Source of the DNA: Andrena cerasifolii
Taxonomy: Eukaryota; Arthropoda; Insecta; Hymenoptera; Andrenidae
NCBI RefSeq assembly: GCF_050908995.1
Contig: NC_135120.1
Span: 14,521,433-14,585,432, forward strand
Direction of reading: 5' to 3'
Length of the DNA stretch: 64,000 nucleotides
The position numbers and the translations under genes are program-made. The notes beneath the pieces were generated by a model. That model ran no database searches and was not told the DNA's origin. It saw only the letters and a list, made by a program, of their open reading frames with translations. Positions 12,681 to 22,438 of this stretch are shown here, one piece after another (positions within the stretch are counted from its first letter, which is position 1; each line of letters begins with the position of its first letter).

Positions 12681-13230
12681 ATGCAAATATTCGCGGCGAC
12701 AGAGATTGAAACAATCCGCCAATTAGAATCGTCGACGTGAACGGGATTATGCAGATTCGCGGTGGGTGCGCGGACAGACCAGGAACGGACTGGCAGCTGC
12801 CGCACCGCTCGCTTAATTCAATCCACCGAGTTGTCTTATGAATCGTAAACCGTCCTTTCCCCTGCCCCGTGAAACCGAAACTGCGCCTCGCGCGAAGAAA
12901 CGTCGTCTTCGCCTCCGTGGAGCGACGGCGCGGCCATCCGCGGCGGTTCGCCTTCAACGGAATAATAATGTAACCCGTAAAACTCCGGCTTCGGAACGGG
13001 GTGCCACTCTCGTCCCTTTATTATTGCCTTCCGACAGACTTCGCTGAAGAAAAAATCGTTCCATCTGGCCTGGATACTTTGTGGAAGCTTTGTTACTTGG
13101 AAGCTCGTCCATCGAGCATCGTCTTCCTGATAACTCAAAGATATTACGCGATGCATCTTGCAAAATTATAGGTGGACGGACTCGCTGATCTTTGAGATAG
13201 AAACACAATCCCAGCTCGTTCAATTACTTG

Positions 13231-13252
13231 TATAATAATAATAATAATAATA
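13231..13252. repeat. (ATA)n microsatellite
   Basis: About seven trinucleotide units of TAA/ATA. Confidence 0.85.
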
Positions 13253-16200
13253 CTATACGTCTTTATTACACCATTTCAATTAAAAATTAAAATGCTGCTC
13301 TACTACCTAACCCAATAAGTAACAGAGATACCCTAACCCCAGAAAGTAGAAAGGAAGGAAAGTTCAAGGAAGTGGTAAGGACACCATGAGAGGATAAAAA
13401 AGCGAAAACTATGTTTAAAGGAAGTAAACAACGGCCGAGAGTGTTTATTAGGAGAAAAAGAATTGTAATAATAGGAGGATGCGTAGGAAAAGGGCGCATT
13501 GAATTTACAGATACGGCGGAGAGGGAGACAGAAATGTAGACAGCATCTAGAATGCATAGAGAGCGTAGTGTGAAACAGATCCTCGGCGTGCCAGTTGCAA
13601 GAACCTTGTAATAAGACATCAGAGATGATAGAGGAAACGTACATTGTAGCAACTCGGCTTGTCGTCTGATCAATTAGTCCCATCTAGGCGAGTGACAAGT
13701 ACGCGTGGAGGTAACTGAAATTGAGCGAGGCACGTTCGAGATACTTAAAGAGAACTGTTCGCCAGCGAAGAGTTGCAGACTTTTTATAAAAGGGGAAGGC
13801 TGAGAAGAGAGGGGAGTGTTTATTACAATTTTAAAAAGACACTTAAATGGAATATTAGAGGGGTGGATCCGGCAAGAATGCGCTACCGTTGACTTGAAAG
13901 TCGACTTCTGAAGAGGGGAACCCAGCTGGGAATAAATTGTTTCGCCGCGGCGAGAACCTGTAGTAAATACTGGCGGACTTACGGCGAAGGTTTCTTTATC
14001 TGTCCCGGTAATAGAATAAAGAACCGACGGCCGATGGAGATTCTCACTTTTTGCAAAATTGACGTATCCCCGGGAGCGCGCCGTTGAATTATTTTACTTG
14101 GGGCAATAGGATTTAAATACGGAGAGGCGGGAGCGAGAAGATGCTGTAACGTTTCCATAAAGTCGTTGGGGCGAGGTGTATGTAAATTCGGCTGCAGTTC
14201 CGCCGCCTTGTTCCGGGGCGTGAATTTTTATAAACTCCGATGGAAGACAAAGAATTGAAAGAAATCCCGGCCAAGATCGCGGCGATTGATGTCCCAGAAA
14301 TCCGGGATCCTCTTTATCGCGGGCGGCAGTTCGAGGCTCGGTTAAAAAAAAAAAAAACGGTGCGCCGCTGAATTTCATGAAGCGCCCGCGCCTTTAAAAT
14401 CTCCCGTTCGGAGTGGAAGGGAGCCCGCGGTGTAAGCAATGGAAACGCGCCGCTATTGTCTTCCGCCGAAGCCATCGCCGAGGGAAAAAAAATCGTTTCG
14501 TCCCGGGGGATTCCTCAGAAAGAGTTCCGTGTACCCGTGTGCCTTTCGCGTGGCTTTTGTATCCCTTTCTCGTTGCAGCGACGATAAAAAGATCTCTCAA
14601 ATATGACACGCGACGGGAGGGGGTGCCTCGTTCAACGCAGGACTAATAACGATCCACAGTTTCTACCGAAAAGAAGGAACTTAACAAAATATTATAACGA
14701 AACTCGCGTCTCAGAGGAAGGCGAAGTTTTTCAATTTTCAGGACACAAAAAAAGTTACAGCACCCTGTATACAATCGCATTTCCTTAAAATCTCCTTCGA
14801 CGCAATCAAAGGTGCCTGTACGCCCCTCCCCCCCCCCCTCCCCTCTTGTCCCCAAAGCGCCAGAAAATTCGTTTCGCGCTTGCATCCCCTCGTAATAACG
14901 TGTAACGCTTTTCAAAGCCTTGTTTCCCCTTTCACCGTAAAACGGCCGCGTAATGAGGGTGCAATATTCATTAATTCAAGAGGAAATGCCTTAAAATACA
15001 TTAAATCGTGCCATCGAGCAACGGCGGCCACGTTTGATCGTGTTTATACGCAAGAAATCAAAGGATTTTCGATGCCGGCGGGGCCAGAGACAGTTGGAAT
15101 TATGGGGGTGGACGGGGCGCGAGCGTCGGCGACGGGCTCGTATTTATCACGAAGAGTAAAACTGACAGCAGTCCATTTCCTGTTCGTCCTGCCTGTCTGG
15201 CTGAACATAATATCTCCTGACGAAACAACGTGGACGCCGTTTGTTTGGGAAACAATGGACCGAAACAATACCCAATCCCTTCTCGGTACGCGGACACGGA
15301 TACGGTCCGCCGTTCTGATTTCCACGCCCCGCTACTATCCTCGGCCTTTCTGCCGCGTGGAAATCTTTCCAGGACTTCGGAGACTTGGGCTGCTCGCGAG
15401 AAAAAACTTTCTCGATTCGGCTGGCCCGTAAATCGTGCGTATTAACGAGTCCACCCCCCTGGAATGCATCGCGAGCTGTTGATTTCTGGCTGGTCTTCCC
15501 GATGGGTACAGTTCCATCGTAATGTCCACGACCTGAGAACGATGAAGAACAAAATGATCCTCCTTTTTAGAACGATTCATTTATCAATTTCGCACAGTTC
15601 TAACTGAGACGTTAACGAAGTTGCTCGTATTCGTTAGTTCCCGCGACGATCGTCAGATTTTCGTAACGTAGAGCGTGTTGCGCGGGGTGGAGCAAGTAAA
15701 AGTGCAGGATAACGGACGGCCAGTACGACTGAAGCTCGTCGAAGAAATTATAACTGCATTAATCACGAGAAACTGTCGGATCTCGGGGAACATTCCCTCT
15801 AATTACTATTTGTTCTCGGTCGCGATTGTTCATACAACCGCAGCGCCAAGTTTAATTGAAATACCGTACGACCGTAGACTCTCATTAACGATTTCTCGGG
15901 GATTCCTCGAGGATTCCTCGCAAGACATCCGAGCGAGCGAAAACCGAACGTGCACTTGACAGAAATTAGTAATCCTTAATGGATGATGCGACGCAAGCCT
16001 GGTATTACCCACCACCCCTCCTCCCATCCCCCCTTTCCCTCGTCGTAGGCGTCGGCTGCTTGGTCTTAGACTTAACAGCGGCGGATATTCAATTAATTTC
16101 AGGAGACAATAGTAGCCCGTTTCCGCTCCGACGATTTGTACATACCGTGCTTCATCTTTTGTGCGTCGCGTCGCTCGGTTATTATGGAAACTCGCTGTTG

Positions 16201-16452
16201 CTGGGCTTTACCGTAATTCACGCGTGCTAGGAAGCTTCATCGTTGCGTCGTAAATAATAACGATTCAGTATTTCATTGCTTCCTGCTAGAAGGATCGAAG
16301 TCAGCGTACAGAGTTCGGGTTGACGAAATATTGTTAGAAAAACAGTCTCCTCCCTCCCCTTAAAATCCGAAGAAGAGACTGTGGATAGTTAAATGAAGCT
16401 TGCACCTAATTCGTTACGATTTCCTCAGTGGCCATTCTCGAAAACGATCAAC

Positions 16453-18682
16453 ATGACGACGACCACGGGCGACCCGTCGACCCTGAAGACACCGGCCTCC
16501 CTCTCAGGCGGCGACCTGGTCTCCCGTCTACTGGCAGCGACACCCCCGTACCTATACAACGTCCCTCTGACGCCGCACAGTTTCTTCTTCAGCGAGATGC
16601 TGCGCTCGTTCGTGCAGGCTAAGACAGAGGCATCCTCAGCGGCGACAGCGAACACGACGAGCGCGCCGAGGCGTCGCAAGAGGTCCTGGCGCGACGCTCG
16701 TGACCGTCCCCTGGAGCTGACCACGAAAGAGAGGCAACACCACCACCACCATCATCATCACCACCAGCAGCAACAGGAGAAATACTTCCACGCGCAGCAG
16801 CAGCAGCAGCAGCCCGAAGCGCGGCTGGAGAACAGGGGCAAGGCGGACGTTTACGATCCCGAGAGCAAAGTGGCGAGCTTCGAGCAGAAGCCAAGCTTCG
16901 GCGGGGACATACTGAAGCCAGTGGACGAGAACAAGCCGGACTTCGGTAAACAGAGCAAGAGTTACTTCGACGAGCGGCCGCGCCACTTCGAGCAGGCGCA
17001 ACCGCCCGAGAGCATCTTCCCGAGCGAGCTGCAGAAGGTGAAGCCCGAGGACACGCACTCGGCGGACCGCAAGAACTGCACCTACAGCGACAGAAGCGCG
17101 TACGACGAGCGCACCAAGAGCGTGATAGGGAATCAGGAGCTACCTCCTTTGCTGCCGGACCAGAAGAAGCTGGACTTTTCGAGGAACTTTCTGCCCGGCC
17201 TCCCCGGCAGGGGCTGCGACATGCTGCAGGGCGTGAAGGGATTCGGCCTGCCAGGGAACGTGGCCAACCCAGAGTTTCTTCCCAGCCCGCTTTGGTACCC
17301 GCCTTACCCGATGCCCCAATCGTACCCCGGCATCGATCCGCTGCACTTCTTCATCGACCTACGCGTGTCCGGGCACATCTGGGATCGGAAGCTGAGCGAG
17401 AGGCAGCTGCCGTTCAAAGGCAAGCACTGCTCCGCCTTCAGCGTGCCGCAGTCGAAAGAGTACAGCAGCAACAGGCCGCTGAATCTGACGAGGGACGAGG
17501 CGAGCACGTCCAGGGGCAGCGACGAGAACTCCCACGGTACCAATTATATTTTGAGACACCTCACCAGGACGTACAGGCACATAGGCCAGGCACAGAAGTC
17601 GACGAGGAGCGAGACGTCGACGACGGAGAGCGAGGAGACCTCGAAGGAGCTGGACGACGGTGGGTGGTTGCTTTTTAAAGTCGTGGTATCGGTGTGCATG
17701 GGTTTTATTTATTTGTCCATTCACCTTTCTGTTGCTTCTTTAACCCTCTAGTGCATACGCCTGCCTTAAGGCGGGCACCTGACTAATCCAGGAGTTGGGC
17801 GATTATAACTTTTTTTTTCAGAATTCTCAGTTGCCAGCCTTAAAAGTATTGCCACACCGCACATATTAGCCTAAGAAACACGTCAATCTGACGTTTCGAC
17901 TTGACAGAAATCTAGTTTGAAGTGCATTTTTGAGCTAAGCATGCTGCGAAAATTATTTGTGACAGTAACAAAATCAAATAAAATACTTCCCGACACCGTA
18001 CAGGTAAAAAAAATTATTGGTAAGTAGTTCGTGTAGTGATCTATCGAATGGAATAAAGATTTGAAAGCAAAAAATAATTTACACACTGTGAAGTGAGGCT
18101 GAAAAATATAAATTTATATTTTTTTGAACATTTTTTCATAGTTTTTCATTGAAAATAAAGTATTTATTTTATAAAAAAACACTACATTTTTTGTACTTGC
18201 TACATGATCCCGCCTTAAGGCGGTGACCCAGAAGGCTGCCCTGGGGAGCCCAGACGTCCTCCAAATTCATCGGATTCGGTCTTTTCATCCCCGAATTAGG
18301 CTAGTCTAATTTTTCCAACTGAATTAAAAATCTATGCACTAGAGGGTTAAAGGTTTTGTGTATTGGGTTAGAATCGTTTCCTTGCGGTTGATATTTACTA
18401 ATGGAAGGCTAGGAGGATCTTAAGGGAAGGAGTTATTAATTTTCTGCTTGTTGCGACGCATGCCGCGCTTCTAGCTGAGTTACTGATCGATTATACATTT
18501 AATTGGAACATGCAGGCGAGAGGTACCCGAAAGCTGAGAGCACAGCGACCACGTCGACCGCGAGCCAGGACGAAGGAAGGAAAGATCTCCGAGCTCTGAT
18601 TGGCCTCGAGCTGGTCGTCGATTACGTGAAGGAGCCCAAGGGGGATACCTCCAACGAACAAACCTCCCAAGTAACCGAATAA
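16453..18682 (+). CDS. Unassigned regulator-like protein, two exons, 457 aa
   Basis: Coding exons are 16453-17659 and 18516-18682. They join in frame (donor GTGGGT, acceptor TGCAG) and give 457 residues. I chose the ATG at 16453 because a good acceptor (TTTCCTCAG) ends at 16428 and the ATG context is CAACATG; an upstream in-frame ATG at 16393 would lie in the intron. Visible features are a hydrophobic N-terminal block with FFFSEML (residues 44-50), a basic RRRKR (73-77, possible nuclear signal), PLELT (86-90), His and Gln runs (96-108, 115-120), a conserved-looking core HFFIDLRVSGHIWDRK (298-313), RPLNLT (341-346), and a C-terminal block DLRALIGLELVVDY (426-439). The PLELT/PLNLT motifs resemble CtBP-binding PxDLS motifs. 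I infer a transcriptional cofactor, but I do not recognise the family and see no zinc finger or homeodomain. A further upstream exon is possible. Confidence 0.75.
17744..18346. mobile_element. piggyBac-like MITE in an intron
   Basis: It is flanked by TTAA on both sides (17740-17743 and 18347-18350). Terminal inverted repeats are CCCTCTAGTGCATA at the left and its near-exact complement TATGCACTAGAGGG at the right. Sub-terminal palindromes CGCCTTAAGGCG-like occur near both ends (about 17763 and 18211). TTAA target duplication with CCC-starting ends is characteristic of piggyBac elements. The 603-bp interior has no transposase. It sits wholly inside the intron of the gene at 16453-18682. Confidence 0.88.
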
Positions 18683-19317
18683 CTCGTCAGAATCGAACGA
18701 TACTCTTCCGTTCTTGCCTGTATAAATAGATGTAGACACTTGGAGTCACGACGGCCATCAGACTTTGCTCGACCACGTCGTTGTTCTCGGTAACACAGAA
18801 AGCTCCGGACTTTCTCAGACTGTCGCGAAACGATCCCGTCTGACCCTCTTCATTCCTCTTCTCCTTATTTAACGTACCAGGTGTATTCCCGCGTCTAGAC
18901 GAATCACGACTGCCGTCGGTGCTATCTCTTATCTCACGTACTTGGAAGTAATGAATGTGCTTCTCTAATCCGATAAACAATTCCACGAGACCCGCGTTTG
19001 CGTCGCCATTAACGAAACACGAGACGTTCTCGTATCCTCCGTTCGGTACCATACCCTTCCAGGCACCGTCTTTCCGATCCAGCAGCCCGCTCACTTTTTT
19101 TCTGTCGTTCTATTAAACACATTCCCTACCTTGCGTTTCGGACTCGATCGAATGGGTTAGTTTTTAGTGAAGAGACAGACCTTCTAGAGATCCTCCGGGG
19201 GGCAGAGGCACTCCGCTCCGAATTCAACTGTATGTGATATGCGCTGTACATACTATAGTAGTGTTCTATTGTATCTATATGTACCGATAGAAAGTATTCG
19301 ACGTGTATATTAAACGT

Positions 19318-19323
19318 AATAAA
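19318..19323 (+). terminator. Candidate polyadenylation signal
   Basis: AATAAA about 640 nt after the stop codon of the two-exon + strand gene, in AT-rich sequence. It is a plausible transcript end. Confidence 0.4.
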
Positions 19324-19345
19324 AGATAATGCGACTGAACCGCGT

Positions 19346-19493
19346 GAAGCTGCGTATCAACTTCGCGAGGCTTCTTCGGATCCCCCACTCCTTTTCACTT
19401 TGCACAAAGTGATCATGGTCGAGGTAGTCTCCAGGCTCTCCACACCGCGGGGCGTGCCTCGCGAGGAAGCCTCGCGAAGTGGATACGCAGCTT
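19346..19493. repeat. Long-stem inverted repeat (hairpin)
   Basis: GAAGCTGCGTATCAACTTCG, continuing CGAGGCTTC, is mirrored ~92 nt later as GAAGCCTCGCGAAGTGGATACGCAGCTT. This gives a ~28-bp stem with one internal mismatch. It lies just beyond a candidate polyadenylation signal. It may be a small foldback element or a structured RNA. Confidence 0.7.
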
Positions 19494-20230
19494 AAGAGAG
19501 CTTCTGTTCTTCCCAAGACGGATACAATCGTTTAATAGCTGAACCTTCAAGGGGATTGCGTAATCAGTATCCGATCGATCGGCTCGCTCGAGAGCATCAA
19601 AAAATTTGTCAGATGAAGTCGTCCGAAGGGCTCTCGACTCGAAGAGGACTCGATTAAAGAATCAGTGAAATAGCGGGGGCGAAACTTTCTGTTCGGGCTG
19701 GCGAGTCGCGGTTCGGATCAAGTGCACGGACTCGAAACACGCGGCCGCGAAACGAAGGGTTCGACGCACTCGAACTTGGGTGGGTGAAACAGACGGTGGA
19801 AGGGTAGCCGGTTTCCTCACCTTTCACAGTGCACCAGCTCGTTAGAATCAAGAGCACCCTCGAAGGAAACGCACACGGTTAAAAAGAGCGTCACTCGTTC
19901 GGCCGGATATATGGTCACGCTTCTATTCGCCGGCCTCTCCGCGTTGTTTGGCATTAATAAACTTCTGTGACGGGTGGCTCGCCGATCGAAAATCGACCGG
20001 GCCTCGGCACTTCCTCTCTGTTTGATGAGCAGTCACCCACGGAGCACAATTGGGGGAACCCGAGTCCTCGATGTACACGGTGGATATAAAGGGCTGCTAT
20101 AAAATTCTATGGGCATATTTTGAATTCAAAGACGAAAGAATACGATCTCTCGTAAACATGGCTCCGCAAACTATTACGGTCTAAAGTAGTCTTCATTTAT
20201 AATCACACCATTCCCATTTCTACTTTAAGA

Positions 20231-20946
20231 GGTCATGCTCAGTCAGGAGGCCGAAAAAAGGGTGGTCTTTGGAAATTTTTTACTCAAAAGCTATAACACA
20301 TTTCTCAAAAAATCTTTTTTCCTTTCAAGGATTGCATCTAGTACCGTGCATCGTAATTTTTTTATTTAAAAATATTTATCAATAACTAAGTTATTGTCCA
20401 TCACTCGAAGGTTCTCTAAAAAAAAGGCTTCTGCAGTGACCACTGCTGCTCGAAAGTCGATCGTCTGAAATAAAAAATTCAAAAGAATTTACTTATTATA
20501 TTATATTATCTAGTATTTGAACGAAGGATTTTTTTATCCGATGCTTAGTTTTCTTTTAATTGGCGAAAATCAGGCACGATTTATGATAAAAATTGAAACT
20601 TTTACTTTAAACATCGGCCATTTTTTCCCAAATCAATATTTCGAAAAATCCTTCGTTCAAATACTAGATAATATAATACAATAAGTAAATTCTTTTGAAT
20701 TTTTTATTTCAGACGATCGACTTTCGAGCAGCAGTGGTCACCGCAGAAGCCTTTTTTTTAGAGAACCTTCGAGTGAGGGAGCATAACTTAGTTATTGATA
20801 AATATTTTTAAACAAAAAAAATACGATGCATGGTACTAGATGCAATCCTTGAAAGGAAAAAAGATTTTTTGAGAAATGTGTTATAGCTTTTGAGTAAAAA
20901 ATTTCCAAAGACCACCCTTTTTTCGGCCTCCTGACTGAGCATGACC
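20231..20946. mobile_element. Foldback element with ~300-bp inverted arms
   Basis: The left arm, beginning GGTCATGCTCAGTCAGGAGG, is mirrored by a right arm ending CCTCCTGACTGAGCATGACC. The arms match almost continuously for about 300 bp each, across the TATTATCTAGTATTTGAACGA segment, around a ~115-bp centre. Immediately outside are TTAAGA at the left and CCCTAAT at the right, so a decayed TTAA target site is possible but not proven. No coding capacity. Confidence 0.85.
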
Positions 20947-21428
20947 CCCTAATTTCTGCCTACAGACCGCATCGTCTATTTCTCCACCTTCCAAGACCCA
21001 CTTCGAAATTGCTTATCGTAATCTATGCCATCGCTCAAAGCAGCTTCTAACTCTAGGAAAACAGCTGGTGGGCACAGCCACGCCTGCAGAAGCTTCTTTC
21101 TTAATCTCGAGACGCAGAATACGCTCGTTAATCTCCTGACGCCGCTTTAGGTCCGGTCTGTGCACGCGCAAGTGAAACGACAAGGGATAGGTAGCTTTTA
21201 GGGACGGCGGCGGATCTGACGGTAGATATCGATCCCGCGACTCATTTGCGAAGGCTTGAATGGAAAAGTTCGCGTGTGTTTGAGCGCGCGGTTAGATTGA
21301 TGAAGCGTGTTTCGCTGGCAAGCCGTCCCGATGTCAGCGAAATCGTTTGGCAAATATTGGCACGAGCACCCGAGACGACGCAAAGGACAAGCCACTTCGT
21401 AAACTTACGCAGAGTCCTGGGCTGGGGC
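20947..21428. other. Intergenic, no gene seen
   Basis: Sequence between the foldback element and the 3' end of the secreted-peptide gene. Open frames of 60-85 codons here show no recognisable domain. Confidence 0.4.
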
Positions 21429-21446
21429 TTTATTGTTTCCTTTATT
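21429..21446 (-). terminator. Candidate polyadenylation signals of the secreted-peptide gene
   Basis: Two minus-strand AATAAA hexamers, at 21441-21446 and 21429-21434, lie about 35-50 nt past the stop codon. The spacing suits a short 3' UTR. Confidence 0.5.
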
Positions 21447-21481
21447 TGCCGTGAGCCCTATCAGCGATACATTCGACGAAT

Positions 21482-22438
21482 CTATGAAGCGGTGTCGTGA
21501 TTGGCGATAACTCGAAGCTCCAGGATCACCTCGCCCTTGTTGCCCCCGTCGATCTTCACCCTCCTGCGACCCTGCTCTGGAAGAACCACGAGATCGTCCA
21601 GGTCAGCTCTCTTAACAGGTGCCTCGACCAATTTGTAGCGCGCCACCGGCAGCTCCTCTTTGTTCGCCCCGATGTACGGCTTTTCCGGCGCGACGAGCGT
21701 GTACACCTAATTCGGAGCATTAATGTGACATTTATAGAATTACGCTTGTAATTAACGTCAGCCCGGGCTAATGTTTATTCGCCGGAGATTTTACAATTAA
21801 TCGGATTAGCCGGGCCACTCCTCGGGCTGGTTTAATTAACAATCATCGATCGGTCGATTCATCAGAAGTTGCTCCAGAAAACATTCAATTCTCTGCGCGC
21901 GGAATTAACAGCCTGGATATTACCAAGCAACGTAGCTGTGTTTTTATTACATGTAATTCTGATCGACGGTATGATGCTGCAAATGAAGGGTAAACGGAAA
22001 AAACGAGGAATGTTCTTTTTCGTGATTTTGCGATTTATGTTGGTGGCAACTGGGACTACAGAACTGTCGAATCACAAAGGGATTCAAATGATAACGTTAA
22101 TGTTTTGGTGTATTGATTAAAAACAGGTAATGTTCACCCTGCACTGGGACAAAACACTTAATTTTCTCGATAAAGCTGATTGGTGACATTACCTGTCTTT
22201 TACCCTTCGAATAGAGGAATCGACTCACCTTTTTAACAGGACGCACCGTGTCGTCAGCTTCGTTTGAGTCCCCAGCGACGAAGCTCAGATCCAGGTCCCG
22301 CGAAGATTGTTCATTTGGAATGGGGTAAGTCAAGTCACCGTATCGGCTTTCATCATTGTTCTGCAAGTAGTAAACTCGTCCGTTGACGGCGACCACGAAG
22401 ATCGCGAGGATCGCGAGCACACCTTGGCTCCCTTTCAT
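21482..22438 (-). CDS. Small secreted protein, candidate peptide-hormone precursor
   Basis: Two coding exons, 22438-22193 and 21706-21482, join in phase 0 to give 156 residues. Residues 1-20 (MKGSQGVLAILAIFVVAVNG) look like a signal peptide, which is why I start at the ATG at 22438 rather than at an upstream in-frame ATG. The mature part has no cysteine cluster or membrane segment. It carries prohormone-type sites: KK before VSRFLYSK, then GKR; KR before ADLDDLVVLPEQ, then GRRR. Gly-basic sites permit C-terminal amidation. A second, stronger donor (AAG/GTGAGT) 36 nt upstream, at 22229, is also in frame and would delete VSRFLYSKGKRQ, giving 144 residues. The second exon is GC3-rich with coding-like codon use. 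The acceptor (GAATTAG/GTG) has a weak pyrimidine tract. I do not recognise the family; the hormone role is inference. Confidence 0.65.

Larger units (their letters stand above)
11389..16428. other. Intergenic, no gene seen
   Basis: It contains a purine-rich tract (about 12300-12680) and an AT-rich trinucleotide run (13231-13252). Open frames here are low complexity, start at non-ATG codons or show no family resemblance. The end of the region is the presumed intron or 5' flank of the gene whose exon begins at 16429. Confidence 0.45.
18683..20230. other. 3' UTR and intergenic
   Basis: The 3' UTR of the gene ending at 18682 probably reaches the AATAAA at 19318-19323. The minus-strand open frame across 18687-19094 is antisense to this UTR and has no recognisable domain. 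A long hairpin lies at 19346-19493. The remainder shows nothing I can name. Confidence 0.4.

Noticed and set aside
12313..12957. 214-codon open frame on the minus strand
   Set aside because: Same explanation: composition bias keeps the frame open, and the translation is Ser/Pro/Leu repeats.
18687..19094. 135-codon minus-strand frame
   Set aside because: Antisense to the 3' UTR of the + strand gene, without domains or splice partner.
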